Notes: generated from the letters alone by a model not told the origin. DNA of 51,876 bases from JBGTLU01 sp041743935 (GCA_041743935.1 JBGTLU010000022.1:1-51876); one strand, 5' to 3'; shown: positions 17,635 through 27,516, numbered from the stretch's first letter. Numbers and translations: made by a program.

Positions 17635-18405
17635 TTATTTTTTATCCCCGTTCAGGAAGTGCATAAACGTATCGCCACGCAAACCTAAACGAATAGTTTC
17701 GAGCGGAATTACTTCGGATGGGGCAATGTTTCCTAAATTAACGTTTGTACCAAGTAATTTAATGAACCAAACCTGTTGTGCTTTTATAGGAGCTTCCCAA
17801 ATGATGGTTTCTTCTGGTATTTTAGTTAAAATTTCTTCTACCAATCCTTCTCTTACTTCTCCCGATCCTCTGTAAATCCCTACATTACCACCTTCTCGGG
17901 CTTCGGCAATTACCTTCCAAGCACCCGCCTGTATTTCTGCCTGCATTAATTCTATCCATTTATATGGTGGAATTATTTTTTCGGCATCCTTAGAACCAAC
18001 TTCGGATATAACGGTTACCTGCTTGGCCAATTGCCTAATGTATTCACATTTTTCCTCTTCGGGTATGGTAATACTACCGTCCGAAACTTCGGCGATGGTC
18101 ATTTTATACTTATCTAAAATTCTTCTGTAATCATCAAACTGGTTTCTAATCACAAAAGCTTCGAAAAGAGTGCCTCCAAAATACGTTGGAATGCCAGCTT
18201 CGCGGTAAAAATCCAACTTTTTATCAATATTAGGGGTTACATATGAAGTAGCCCATCCTAATTTTACAATATCGGTATGCTCGCCACCTACTTCTAAAAA
18301 GTCTTCTATCTCTCGGATACTTAAACCCTTATCCATCACCATAGTTAAGCCTTTTTGGCGTGGTTTTTTACTACGATCTGGGATATTATTTAATGTATAG
18401 TTCAT
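17635..18405 (-). CDS. comA: Phosphosulfolactate synthase
   Basis: 256 residues from the ATG at 18405; an upstream in-frame ATG adds 11 residues not seen in the family. ComA-type TIM barrel: GLTMVMDKGL, VKLGWATSYV, GIPTYFGGTLFEAF, SEVGSKDAEK and ARESGN-like EAREGGNVGIY. It adds sulfite to phosphoenolpyruvate to give phosphosulfolactate. In methanogens this leads to coenzyme M; in Bacteroidota the product more likely feeds sulfolactate or sulfonolipid chemistry, which is inference. It stands alone with no comB or comC next to it. Confidence 0.9.
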   Translation of the reverse strand: MNYTLNNIPDRSKKPRQKGLTMVMDKGLSIREIEDFLEVGGEHTDIVKLGWATSYVTPNIDKKLDFYREAGIPTYFGGTLFEAFVIRNQFDDYRRILDKYKMTIAEVSDGSITIPEEEKCEYIRQLAKQVTVISEVGSKDAEKIIPPYKWIELMQAEIQAGAWKVIAEAREGGNVGIYRGSGEVREGLVEEILTKIPEETIIWEAPIKAQQVWFIKLLGTNVNLGNIAPSEVIPLETIRLGLRGDTFMHFLNGDKK

Positions 18406-18526
18406 GGTTTTTTCAATTCTTCTGCTACAAAAAAACAAAAAAGCATTTAAATAATAGCACAGATGAACTATTAAACTTATATGCGTTTTAAAATATAATT
18501 ATTACCCAGTAATATGTTCCGAAAAA

Positions 18527-20998
18527 TTAAAAGCTCAGTTTCACTGCAATTTGTAAATTCCTGCCTGGGGCAACTAATCCGGAACTATACGATCTGTATC
18601 TGGTATCAAAAATATTTTCTAATCCGATGTTTATTTTAATCAGTGAATTTATATCAAGTACACTTTTAAAATTTAGTGTATACCATGTCGGAGAAAACGG
18701 ATTACCGTTTTTATCTTTCGCATAAATTTCGGGTTTATCAATTTCTTCCATAGCCAATTGATTAAATGAAACACTTGAGCTATACCTGGCTGAAAGCATC
18801 ATGGTTATTTTGTTGGATTTAAATTGTATGGCTGATTGACCAAATAATGGTGCTGCATGCCTTAAAGGGCTGGAACTTCCATTATCCAAAACTTCAACTC
18901 CTTTTTGATAACTTAAATTAGTGGTGAAATTGAGATTCTCGTTTAATTTGGCATCTACTTCTAACTGAAAACCAAAAACTTGGGCATTTGCTGCATTTTG
19001 TAATGCTTGGACTTTACTCAATACTCCTGAATAATTTATACTATCCATCCCATTAAGGGTAAAGTCTCGTCTCACAAAGGCATCATCCAAATAGGTATAG
19101 AATGCATTTACTTCAAATCTAATGGTTGATTTAACTAATTTGGTAATTCCAATATCAATATTATAAGCATATTCTGCTTTTAATGCAGGATTTGGAATTA
19201 TAACAGAACCTGGGGTTGAATCAAATATTTTTCCAATATCATCAACATTTGGAGCTCTGAAACCCGTAGAAATGTTACTGTTTACAGCCCATGTATCAGC
19301 CGGATTATAAACCAAACCAATATTAGCGGTAAGTGCAGCATTATTTAATTTGGCGCTGCTAAAGGGTAAAGGGAAAAATGTATTATCAAACTGGGCATTG
19401 AGTTTATACAAATTATATCTTAATCCGCTTTGAAGAGTGATTTTAGAAGTAATATCTGTTTGGAAAGCCGCAAATATTGCATACGATTGCCAATTAGAAA
19501 GTGGATACCTTGCAGGACCTGCCATTTTATTATTGGTAGAAATATTTATATCTGTTCCTTTAGAATAAACATCGTTATAAATTGCTTCCAAACCATAAAA
19601 TAACCTGTTAGTTTGTTGGAAGGATTTAAAGAAATCGGCATTTACAGAAAATGCATTTACCTGTTCCAACCTGTTTCTTAAGATATTACTATTAAAATTT
19701 CTGTCGTTTCTGCTTTCTTCAAAAAATTGATGTGCTAAACGAAAAGTTGCACTAGTATAAAGATTGCTTGTAAGCGGTTTGTGCAATACAGAAAACTGGT
19801 TCATAGTCCAAATTTGTGGGCCATAAAACCACTCAGCGCTTCGGGGAATTCCGTTTGAATTAAGTCTGATTAATCTGTCGTATCTATCTGTTTTACCCGT
19901 ATTTGCATGATAAACCCCATAATTAAATTCGAGAACAGTAGAAGGGGCAAATGTTACTTTATGCATTAGATTAAACTGCTCATATCCGCTTGGATTTTGC
20001 AACAAAGCATTTGAGCTTTCTCTTACCACATCCATATTACCTGCACGCTCTGCAAAAATTGGCCGTAAGTATTCTTCTCTGCCCTTAGATCCCATTCTTA
20101 AATCATCAAAATCTACTTTTGAAATAGCGGTATTAAATTTCCATTTTTTTAACCCAATTGAAAATTGCAAGTTTCCATTGATCTCCATATTTGCACTAGA
20201 ATACCTGGAAGATACTGAGGCACTAAAAATTGGTTTTTTGGTTATAGAAAAGTTTGAATTGATGGTATAAAAATGCATTACCCCACCGATGGCGTCGCTA
20301 CCATACAAAACCGAGCTTGGACCAAAAAGCACTTCCGCTTTTTCAATTGAATTTGGATCAATTGATATAATATTCTGAATATTTCCACTCCTGAATATAG
20401 CAGTATTCATTCTTACTCCGTCTACTGCAATGATAAGTCTGTTTGTGGCAAATCCTCTTATCATGGGGCTACCTCCACCTTGCTGACTTTTCTGAACAAA
20501 TACATCCCCATTGCTACCAATCATATCTGCACTTGTTTGTGGCTGAATGAGTTGTATATCTTCGGCGGTTATTAAACTGAGTTTTTCGGAGGTTCTTTGT
20601 GCAATCTGTAATCTATTTGCAGTTATAGCAACTGCTGCTAAGTTAATGGAATTGCTTTCGAGATAAACTACAAAATCAGATTTTGATAAATCAATAATGC
20701 TAACTTTAATGGGAGTATATCCTAATAATTGTATATAAATTACAGATTCATTAAGCAACGAACGGATATCAGCAACTCCCTCAGAATTTGTAATAGTAGT
20801 TATTGTTTTACTTTTATCACTAATTATAACTCCTGCCAATGGTATAGAAAATGACTTATCTAAAACCTTGATTTGCTGTGCATAAGCGCTAGATACAAAA
20901 ATTGTAATAAATAAAATTAGGCTTAAGAATGTCTTATGATAGTTTAAAATTGAATTAGTATATCTATGAATTAACAATATAATTTGATTTTTGAACAT
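18527..20998 (-). CDS. TonB-dependent receptor
   Basis: 823 residues. Signal region up to about residue 41 (FITIFVSSAYAQQ), a CarboxypepD_reg-like beta-sandwich (about 42-115), a plug domain with MIRGFATNRLIIAVDGVRMN and VLFGPSSVLYGSDAIGG (about 150-245), and a 22-strand-type barrel ending in LQIAVKLSF with terminal Phe. The plug resembles the haemoglobin/transferrin-type group (IRGFATNRLIIAVDGVRMN). It imports an unknown ligand across the outer membrane with TonB energy. It is divergent from the MscS gene with only 33 bp between the starts. Confidence 0.93.
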   Translation of the reverse strand: MFKNQIILLIHRYTNSILNYHKTFLSLILFITIFVSSAYAQQIKVLDKSFSIPLAGVIISDKSKTITTITNSEGVADIRSLLNESVIYIQLLGYTPIKVSIIDLSKSDFVVYLESNSINLAAVAITANRLQIAQRTSEKLSLITAEDIQLIQPQTSADMIGSNGDVFVQKSQQGGGSPMIRGFATNRLIIAVDGVRMNTAIFRSGNIQNIISIDPNSIEKAEVLFGPSSVLYGSDAIGGVMHFYTINSNFSITKKPIFSASVSSRYSSANMEINGNLQFSIGLKKWKFNTAISKVDFDDLRMGSKGREEYLRPIFAERAGNMDVVRESSNALLQNPSGYEQFNLMHKVTFAPSTVLEFNYGVYHANTGKTDRYDRLIRLNSNGIPRSAEWFYGPQIWTMNQFSVLHKPLTSNLYTSATFRLAHQFFEESRNDRNFNSNILRNRLEQVNAFSVNADFFKSFQQTNRLFYGLEAIYNDVYSKGTDINISTNNKMAGPARYPLSNWQSYAIFAAFQTDITSKITLQSGLRYNLYKLNAQFDNTFFPLPFSSAKLNNAALTANIGLVYNPADTWAVNSNISTGFRAPNVDDIGKIFDSTPGSVIIPNPALKAEYAYNIDIGITKLVKSTIRFEVNAFYTYLDDAFVRRDFTLNGMDSINYSGVLSKVQALQNAANAQVFGFQLEVDAKLNENLNFTTNLSYQKGVEVLDNGSSSPLRHAAPLFGQSAIQFKSNKITMMLSARYSSSVSFNQLAMEEIDKPEIYAKDKNGNPFSPTWYTLNFKSVLDINSLIKINIGLENIFDTRYRSYSSGLVAPGRNLQIAVKLSF

Positions 20999-21031
20999 AA
21001 AACGTAAATTAGGGCTAATTTAAATATATAG

Positions 21032-22618
21032 ATGTTACTCAAGAAATACTTTTTGCTTGCATTTTGTTTGCTACTTGTCCTAAAGCTAAGTGCTCAGGAT
21101 GAATCCAATCCAACCGTATTAAGAGCAAAAGGAGAGCCTGTAATTTTAAATAACGACACTTTATTTTATATCTACACAAATCAAGGTTCTTTTACTCCCT
21201 TTGATAGAGCCGAAGCAATTGTAGAAAGACTAACAAGACTTGCAGAAGACAATACATTAGAATCAGATTCTATTAAAACCAATATCTCAGAGATTGCCAC
21301 CGAAGTAATTTATAAGGACATTATTTTATTTACCATTACCGACATTGAAGCATCTTACTCTAATGCAGATAGAAATGAATTAGCAGCCGAATATATTTCG
21401 ACAATAAAAGTTTCAATTAATAAATTAAAAGATGAATTAAATATCCAAACTATATTTATTAATATATCTATATTAATACTTATAATTTCATTATTGTGGG
21501 GATTAATTTATGGTGTAAATAAATTATTTAAATTATTAAGAAGGAAATTAATCACCTTAAAAGAAACAAAATTAAAAGGCATAAACATACGTGATTATGA
21601 GTTAGTTTCACCTCAAAAGCAAGTCTCCGCTTTATTCTATTTACTGAAGATATTAAGGATTTTATTAATTGTACTTTTAATTTATATTTCATTACCATTT
21701 TTATTTAGTGTATTCCCGGCAAGTAAACCAATTGCCGAAACTTTATTTAAATATGTTTTTGATCCATTCAAGGCCATTCTTTTAGCCATCATTAATTTTA
21801 TTCCTAATTTATTAACCATTTTAGTAATATATTTTGTAACCACTTATATAGTTAAGTTTTTCAAATTTTTAGCAATTGAAGTTGAAAATGGGAGTTTAAA
21901 AATTACCAACTTTTATGCTGATTGGGCAATGCCTACTTTCAATATAGTAAGAGCTTTACTTTATATTTTCATGTTCGTGGTAATATGGCCATATTTACCA
22001 GGATCTGGTTCGCCGGTATTTCAGGGTGTATCAGTATTATTAGGAATTTTAATATCATTTGGTTCGTCATCTGCTATTTCAAATATGGTAGCTGGTTTGG
22101 TTATAACGTATATGCGACCGTTTAAAATTGGGGATAGAGTAAAGGTGGGGGATGTTATAGGTGATGTGGTAGAGAAAAACCTATTGGTAACTCGTGTAAT
22201 GAACGCAAAAAATGAAGAAATTACCATACCAAATTCTAGTATTTTATCTGGTTATACTACTAATTATAGCATAGCAGCAAGAGAAAGAGAAGGACTAATT
22301 ATATATACCACCGTAACCATTGGGTATGATATACCCTGGAAAAAAGTCCACGAATTATTAATTAATGCTGCAAATAAATCTAAATTTATTTTAAACAAGC
22401 CAACGCCATTTATTCTTCAAACAAGTTTAGATGATTTTTATGTGAGCTATCAATTAAATGCATACACAAAAAATATAAATCAAATGGCTAATATTTATTC
22501 AGATTTACATCAACACATACAAGATGCATTTAATGAGGCCGGAGTAGAAATTATGTCGCCACATTACCGAGCACAAAGAGAGGGTAACCAAACTACCATC
22601 CCCGAAAACTATTTATAA
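21032..22618 (+). CDS. MscS-family mechanosensitive ion channel
   Basis: 528 residues. A signal peptide (LLLVLKLSAQ) and a periplasmic N-terminal domain to about 140, then TM helices near 143-165, 203-228, 241-275 and 300-325. The MscS pore helix and beta domain follow: GSSSAISNMVAGLVITYMRP, FKIGDRVKVGD, and ITIPNSSILSGYTTNY. The pore helix carries the Gly/Ala/Ser-rich packing pattern of MscS. It gates solute efflux on hypo-osmotic shock. Start chosen as the only ATG before the signal peptide; the TonB receptor gene begins 33 bp away on the other strand. Confidence 0.92.
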   Translation: MLLKKYFLLAFCLLLVLKLSAQDESNPTVLRAKGEPVILNNDTLFYIYTNQGSFTPFDRAEAIVERLTRLAEDNTLESDSIKTNISEIATEVIYKDIILFTITDIEASYSNADRNELAAEYISTIKVSINKLKDELNIQTIFINISILILIISLLWGLIYGVNKLFKLLRRKLITLKETKLKGINIRDYELVSPQKQVSALFYLLKILRILLIVLLIYISLPFLFSVFPASKPIAETLFKYVFDPFKAILLAIINFIPNLLTILVIYFVTTYIVKFFKFLAIEVENGSLKITNFYADWAMPTFNIVRALLYIFMFVVIWPYLPGSGSPVFQGVSVLLGILISFGSSSAISNMVAGLVITYMRPFKIGDRVKVGDVIGDVVEKNLLVTRVMNAKNEEITIPNSSILSGYTTNYSIAAREREGLIIYTTVTIGYDIPWKKVHELLINAANKSKFILNKPTPFILQTSLDDFYVSYQLNAYTKNINQMANIYSDLHQHIQDAFNEAGVEIMSPHYRAQREGNQTTIPENYL

Positions 22619-22721
22619 GCTGAATATCAAGCACCTACTTTTAAGGTAGAAATAAAAAGTAATAAGGAATAAGGTGAAAGTAAAAAGTAAATAATAAGAA
22701 TTTAGTTTTAATAGAATTATT

Positions 22722-23288
22722 TTGTTTAAGAAAGATATACGAAGCATTTATTTAGAAAAGCGTACTTCTATTTCGAATGAGACCAAAATAGAATTAGATA
22801 CCGCAATATTATCGCAGTTTAAAAGTCTGAATTTAGGCGGCATTAATTTAATACATTGTTATTTGCCTATTTTATCAAAAAATGAAATAAATACCCTCCC
22901 CATAATTAATTATATACTTGAAATTGGGAAAGAGGTTGTAGTCCCAAAATCTGATTTTAATACCTCTGAATTATCGCACTATTTAATTAATTCTAATTTA
23001 ATTATTGAAATAAATAAATGGGGGATAGATGAACCAATTACTGGAGATATTATTTCAGTTTCTGAAATTGATATGGTAATTGTGCCGCTATTAGCATATG
23101 ATGAAGAAGGATTTAGAGTGGGTTATGGCAAAGGATATTACGACAAATTTTTAAAGGAATGTAAACCGGGAACAAAGTTTATTGGATTATCTTATTTTGA
23201 GCCCATTTCACTTATTTCAGATATAGAAACACACGATGTAGCCTTACATCAATGCCTTACTCCAATTAAATTTTATAATTTCTGGTAA
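22722..23288 (+). CDS. 5-formyltetrahydrofolate cyclo-ligase
   Basis: 188 residues. FKKDIRSIYLEKR at the N-terminus and the ATP/substrate motif EGFRVGYGKGYYDKFL (near 140-155) identify the family, which converts 5-formyl-THF to 5,10-methenyl-THF with ATP. The frame has no ATG near its start; TTG at 22722 gives exactly the usual N-terminus, so a TTG start is proposed. Its last 23 bp overlap the convergent hutG gene. The pairing with hut genes may be metabolic: formimino/formyl groups from histidine enter the folate pool (inference). Confidence 0.92.
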   Translation: MFKKDIRSIYLEKRTSISNETKIELDTAILSQFKSLNLGGINLIHCYLPILSKNEINTLPIINYILEIGKEVVVPKSDFNTSELSHYLINSNLIIEINKWGIDEPITGDIISVSEIDMVIVPLLAYDEEGFRVGYGKGYYDKFLKECKPGTKFIGLSYFEPISLISDIETHDVALHQCLTPIKFYNFW

Positions 23289-24258
23289 AATCGGTGATTA
23301 AATAAGAAATTAATTTACCCATATTTTCATCCTTTTTGCCGTTAGCTAAATCAGGTGCTCCTTCTGCAATATGAAAGTAGGCCGGCTTTAGCTGAGTAGT
23401 AATTTGATATATGATATTTCTCGTTTCTTCTAATGTAAATCCGGTTGGACTCGTGGCACTACTCAAAGAGTTCTTAATTACATCTATATCTAATTCCAAT
23501 CCACATGAAGTAGCTTCAAGGAATTTAATTAGTGCTGAAACAGATTCGGTAAGATTATTTTTATGAATTAAATCATCCAACCAAATGCCTTTAATGTTAG
23601 TCGAATTAGTTATTAAATCTATTGTATACTGATTTGTATAATTTTTATGCAAACCAAGAATACCATATTTATTCAAATATCCATTTTCCATTGCAAAAGA
23701 AAACCCATTACCGCTATGTCTGTAATCTGTTGCACGTAAATCGGCATGTGCATCTATATTAATACAATTTATAGATTTATTTAGAGCTGTACTAGTTCCT
23801 TTTAATATGCCAAAAGAATTATTATGTCCACCGCCGATTATAATTGGTATTTTATTATAAGATTGTATTTTGTTTACCCAAAAACTAACCGCAAAATCAA
23901 TTTCGCAAACTAATTTGCTTAAGAATTTTGCATCCTGATTTTCAGATAAATTATCTAAATCCTTAAAATCTAGATGCCCTAATAAAATGACATTTTCAGC
24001 CCGATTAAATTCGTTGTATTGTACATTTAGTAAAGCTGCTAATGTAGCATCCCATGCAGATTTTGTTCCAGCAATTCCATGATTTGCTCGTACTCCAATA
24101 TCTTCCGGAATACCTAGTAAAACAAATTTAATTTTTGGGTTTTCTAAATCCGTTAAGTAATTAAATAATTTAATTTTTTCGCCATATTTAGTTTCGCCAT
24201 CGCGATAATTAATCAGCGAATTTATTTTAGTAGAATCATAGGTTTGCAAGCGATTCAT
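23266..24258 (-). CDS. hutG: Formimidoylglutamase (arginase/ureohydrolase family)
   Basis: 330 residues of the ureohydrolase fold. Manganese-binding motifs: GGGHNNSFG (His ligand), INIDAHADLR (Asp-His-Asp), and LELDIDVIKNS in place of the DxDxxDP form usual in arginases. It hydrolyses N-formimino-L-glutamate to glutamate and formamide, the last step of the hut pathway. The hutI gene lies 42 bp upstream on the same strand, fixing the assignment over agmatinase or arginase. It overlaps the 5-formyl-THF cyclo-ligase tail. Confidence 0.9.
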   Translation of the reverse strand: MNRLQTYDSTKINSLINYRDGETKYGEKIKLFNYLTDLENPKIKFVLLGIPEDIGVRANHGIAGTKSAWDATLAALLNVQYNEFNRAENVILLGHLDFKDLDNLSENQDAKFLSKLVCEIDFAVSFWVNKIQSYNKIPIIIGGGHNNSFGILKGTSTALNKSINCINIDAHADLRATDYRHSGNGFSFAMENGYLNKYGILGLHKNYTNQYTIDLITNSTNIKGIWLDDLIHKNNLTESVSALIKFLEATSCGLELDIDVIKNSLSSATSPTGFTLEETRNIIYQITTQLKPAYFHIAEGAPDLANGKKDENMGKLISYLITDFTRNYKI

Positions 24259-24300
24259 TATTATTTAAATTAAAATGATATACTCTTTAAATATTCCAAT

Positions 24301-25536
24301 TTAATCATACTTTTTTCCATTAATTATTACCGTGTCTATTAAATTATTTCCAAAAGATTGCACCATAAACATGTAATTTACCATTGGTTTAGTAATAATT
24401 AAATTTGCTTTTTTGCCTTTGGTTATACTGCCTACTTCGTCGGATAGTTCCATGGCGTAAGCACCATTTAATGTACAGGCATTTAATACTTCTCCGGGCA
24501 ACATTTTTAATTTAATACAGGCTAATGATGCAACAAAATTCATGTTACCGCTTGGAGAAGAACCCGGATTATAATCACTAGCTAATGCAATTGCTATATC
24601 TGAATTTATCATGGTACGAGCAGGCTGATATGGTAAATTAAGAAAAAAAGCGGCTGACGGTAATAGAGTTCCTATCGTATCCGACCTTTTTAATGTATTA
24701 ATTTCATCATCTCCAACACATTCCAAATGATCTACGGAGAGTGCGTTATTTGCAACCCCAACCTGTATACCACCAGAAAAATGTAATTGATTTGCATGGA
24801 CTTTTGGTTTCAAGCCGTGCTTAATTCCAACTTTCAAAATAATATCGGTTTCATCGGCAGAAAAAAATCCATCTTCACAAAAAACATCTATATAATCTGC
24901 TAATTCTTGCTTAGCAACTTGCGGAATTAATTGCTCTGTTATAATTTTTATGTATGACTTATGATTAAATTTAAATTCTAGAGGATATGCATGAATTAAT
25001 AAGGTTCTTTTTACAGGAATAGGTGATTTTTCTTTTAATTGATTTATCACCTTTAACATTTTAATTTCACTTTCAACAGTTAAACCGTAGCCGCTTTTTA
25101 TTTCTATTGCACCGGTTCCAAGTTTTATTACTTCTTGTAATCGTTGCCAAGATTGATTAAAAAGTTCCTCTTCTGTAGTTTCATTTAATAGCTTCGCCGA
25201 GTTTAAAATACCTCCACCTCTTTTGGCAATTTCGGCATAACTTAATCCTAAAATGCGATCAACAAATTCATGTTCGCGACTGCCTGCATAAACTAAGTGG
25301 GTGTGAGAATCGCACCAAGCAGGCATCACTATTTTTCCGGTACAATCCAACGCATTTTTTACCAATTTATACTTATCGGGCAGAGAATTCATGCTGCCGT
25401 AATCGGCAATTTTTTCGCCATCCAGATATAACCAAGCGTTTTCTATTTGAGGTAGATTTTTAAGTTTATCTCCTCTTAAAACTTCTGTATTTTCGGGATG
25501 TAACCCAAGTAGTTGATGTATGTTTAATAATAACAC
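24301..25536 (-). CDS. hutI: Imidazolonepropionase
   Basis: 411 residues of the amidohydrolase superfamily. Metal motif MPAWCDSHTHLVYAGSREHE (DxHTH), EIKSGYGL, HANQLHFSGG and DHLECVG are the hallmark HutI blocks. It hydrolyses 4-imidazolone-5-propionate to N-formimino-glutamate. The start is a GTG at 25534-25536, read VLLLNIHQ. It precedes hutG by 42 bp and is separated from the upstream xth by 38 bp. Confidence 0.96.
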   Translation of the reverse strand: MLLLNIHQLLGLHPENTEVLRGDKLKNLPQIENAWLYLDGEKIADYGSMNSLPDKYKLVKNALDCTGKIVMPAWCDSHTHLVYAGSREHEFVDRILGLSYAEIAKRGGGILNSAKLLNETTEEELFNQSWQRLQEVIKLGTGAIEIKSGYGLTVESEIKMLKVINQLKEKSPIPVKRTLLIHAYPLEFKFNHKSYIKIITEQLIPQVAKQELADYIDVFCEDGFFSADETDIILKVGIKHGLKPKVHANQLHFSGGIQVGVANNALSVDHLECVGDDEINTLKRSDTIGTLLPSAAFFLNLPYQPARTMINSDIAIALASDYNPGSSPSGNMNFVASLACIKLKMLPGEVLNACTLNGAYAMELSDEVGSITKGKKANLIITKPMVNYMFMVQSFGNNLIDTVIINGKKYD

Positions 25537-25574
25537 AGCAATTAATTTTAGCTGTTAAGATAGCTATAATTGAT

Positions 25575-26345
25575 TTATAATGACAATTCTAATACTACCG
25601 GACAATGGTCAGAGTGGCGTGCATCTGGTAAAATAGCTGCTCTTTTTAAATTAGATCGCATTTCTTGAGTAGTCATAATGTAATCTATGCGCCAGCCCAA
25701 GTTTTTAGCACGGGCATTAGCTCTAAAACTCCACCACGTATATTGATGTGGTTCCGGATTAAAATACCTGAAGGTATCAATAAATCCAATTTGTATAAAC
25801 TCTTCCATCCAGGCACGCTCTTCGGGCAAAAATCCCGAGGAGTTAGCATTTGATTTTGGATTATGGATATCTATCGGACGATGGCAAATATTGTAATCGC
25901 CAGCAATAATTAAATTTGGAAATTTCCACTTTAGCTCATTTGCATAAGGCATGAAAAAATCTAGAAACTCGAATTTTACATTTTGTCTTTCATCACCACT
26001 GGAGCCGGAGGGGAAATACACACTCATCACAGAGAAATTATCAAAATCAGCACGGATAACCCTGCCTTCGGCATCAAATTGTTCATTACCGCATCCATAT
26101 TCTACATGATTGGGTTTTATTTTTGAAAAGATGGCCGTACCGCTATATCCTTTTTTTACTGCCGGAAACCAAAAATGATGATAGCCCATTTGTTCTAAAA
26201 GAGCTATTTCTTGTGGGATATTTGATGGATCTACTTTAATTTCTTGCAGACAAATGATATCGGCATCGGTTGCTTGTAGCCAAGCTAAAAAATTCTTATT
26301 CATCGCCGACCGTATTCCGTTGACGTTATAGGTGAAGATTTTCAT
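25575..26345 (-). CDS. xth: Exodeoxyribonuclease III
   Basis: 256 residues of the ExoIII/APE1 endonuclease-exonuclease-phosphatase family: YNVNGIRSAMNK, CLQEIKVDP (metal-binding Glu), GDYNICHRPIDIHNPK, and the C-terminal SDHCPVV. It removes 3' blocks and cuts at abasic sites in base-excision repair. It sits in the hut block without an obvious functional link. A short A/T-rich tandem repeat follows the start in the upstream gap (26354-26410). Confidence 0.95.
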   Translation of the reverse strand: MKIFTYNVNGIRSAMNKNFLAWLQATDADIICLQEIKVDPSNIPQEIALLEQMGYHHFWFPAVKKGYSGTAIFSKIKPNHVEYGCGNEQFDAEGRVIRADFDNFSVMSVYFPSGSSGDERQNVKFEFLDFFMPYANELKWKFPNLIIAGDYNICHRPIDIHNPKSNANSSGFLPEERAWMEEFIQIGFIDTFRYFNPEPHQYTWWSFRANARAKNLGWRIDYIMTTQEMRSNLKRAAILPDARHSDHCPVVLELSL

Positions 26346-26353
26346 TTTTTAAG

Positions 26354-26410
26354 AGTAATGAGATATGAGTATTTAGCAATGAGATATAGGTATTCAGTAA
26401 TGAGATTTTA
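26354..26410. repeat. Three near-copies of a 21-bp tandem repeat
   Basis: AGTAATGAGATATGAGTATTT (26354), AGCAATGAGATATAGGTATTC (26375) and a shortened AGTAATGAGATTTTA (26396) follow each other without gap in the 126-bp space between xth and the cyclophilin gene. Copy one differs from copy two at a few sites only. No hairpin is apparent. A low-complexity repeat of the kind common in Bacteroidota spacers. Confidence 0.6.
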
Positions 26411-26471
26411 AAATAGTATCTGTAAAGAAAAAGCAACTAAAAATTGCTTACTGTCCAGTTAAAACTATTCA

Positions 26472-27134
26472 CTATTTTTTCTTCTCTTTATACTTCTTAA
26501 GAACCTCCACCTGCATTTTCACGTTGGTAATGGGTCTGTCGGATGGTAGTTTATCTAAAGCTGCTATTCGATCCACCATTTCCAGGCCTTCTACCACTTC
26601 TCCGAATACGGTATAGTTCATGTCTAAATGTGGCGCTCCGCCCTGCGTTACATACACATCTTTGCGAGCATCGTCAAACTTAAATCCAGCACGTTGCTCA
26701 GCAGTTTCTAATTCTTTAAACGTGTATCGTTTACCGTGAACAATATAAAATTGGCAACCGCTTGATGCTTTTTCTGGATTGTTGTCTCTGGCTGCAGCCA
26801 AAGCTCCTCTTTTATGAAATAGTTTTTCATTGAACTCCGCCGGAATTTTATATCCAACATCGCCACTACCTAAGGCTTGTCCTTCGGAAGCATTTTTGGA
26901 ATTTGGATCGCCTCCTTGAATCATAAACGAACTAATTATACGGTGAAAAAGCAGATCGTTATAAAATCCTTCCTTGGCTAATTTTATAAAATTATCTCTA
27001 TGTAATGGGGTTTCGTTATAAAGTTTTACAATGCAGTGGCCATAATCTGTAGTAATTTTTACGTACGTATTTTTTTGTGCCGATGCTGTTATAGCGCTAA
27101 GTGTAAATGCAAATAATAGGATTATACTTTTCAT
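26472..27134 (-). CDS. Exported cyclophilin-type peptidyl-prolyl isomerase
   Basis: 220 residues with signal peptide (FALTLSAITASAQ). Cyclophilin core: FHRIISSFMIQGGDP, SSGCQFYIVHG and NYTVFGEVVEGLEMVD near the C-terminus. It catalyses proline cis-trans isomerisation of periplasmic or secreted proteins, given the signal. The insertion between QFYIVHG and the C-terminal sheet (KRYTFKELETAEQR) is typical of the Bacteroidota form. It shares strand and spacing with the hut block but no known link to it. Confidence 0.94.
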   Translation of the reverse strand: MKSIILLFAFTLSAITASAQKNTYVKITTDYGHCIVKLYNETPLHRDNFIKLAKEGFYNDLLFHRIISSFMIQGGDPNSKNASEGQALGSGDVGYKIPAEFNEKLFHKRGALAAARDNNPEKASSGCQFYIVHGKRYTFKELETAEQRAGFKFDDARKDVYVTQGGAPHLDMNYTVFGEVVEGLEMVDRIAALDKLPSDRPITNVKMQVEVLKKYKEKKK

Positions 27135-27167
27135 TATTTTGTTATTTATAGTTGATTTTAGTTTGAA

Positions 27168-27509
27168 TTAAAAATGTTCTGCACAATAATTTATTATCAA
27201 TTGTTTTAACACCATTTCCTGTTCTAATATGGTATAAGGTGGAATTTTTTTTATCGCCTTCCAATGTGGCCAACCATCTTGGTCTAATCCTTCTAATTCA
27301 TAATAACCCAATTCGCTAAACAAGCGACAATTAGCAATGTGCATTAATTCTTCTTTTTGTCGCTTACTGAACTTCTGCGGTCCTTTTCCTAATTCTTGTA
27401 CACCAATCAAAAAAAGCATCACTTTAATATCTGGGGTATCGGTATCAAAATCTTGAGCTACTTTTTCGGTTAGTTGCTTCCATTTTATATTGGTTTCTGC
27501 TGCAGTCAT
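27168..27509 (-). CDS. Conserved hypothetical protein next to hutU
   Basis: 113 residues, no signal or TM. Distinctive segments are NIKWKQLTEKVAQDFD, MLFLIGVQELGKGPQKFSK and YYELEGLDQDGWPHW. I recognise this as a small protein conserved among Bacteroidota but know no function. It starts 7 bp after the hutU stop on the same strand, so it is very likely co-transcribed with hutU. Confidence 0.8.
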   Translation of the reverse strand: MTAAETNIKWKQLTEKVAQDFDTDTPDIKVMLFLIGVQELGKGPQKFSKRQKEELMHIANCRLFSELGYYELEGLDQDGWPHWKAIKKIPPYTILEQEMVLKQLIINYCAEHF

Positions 27510-27516
27510 TTCTTGT

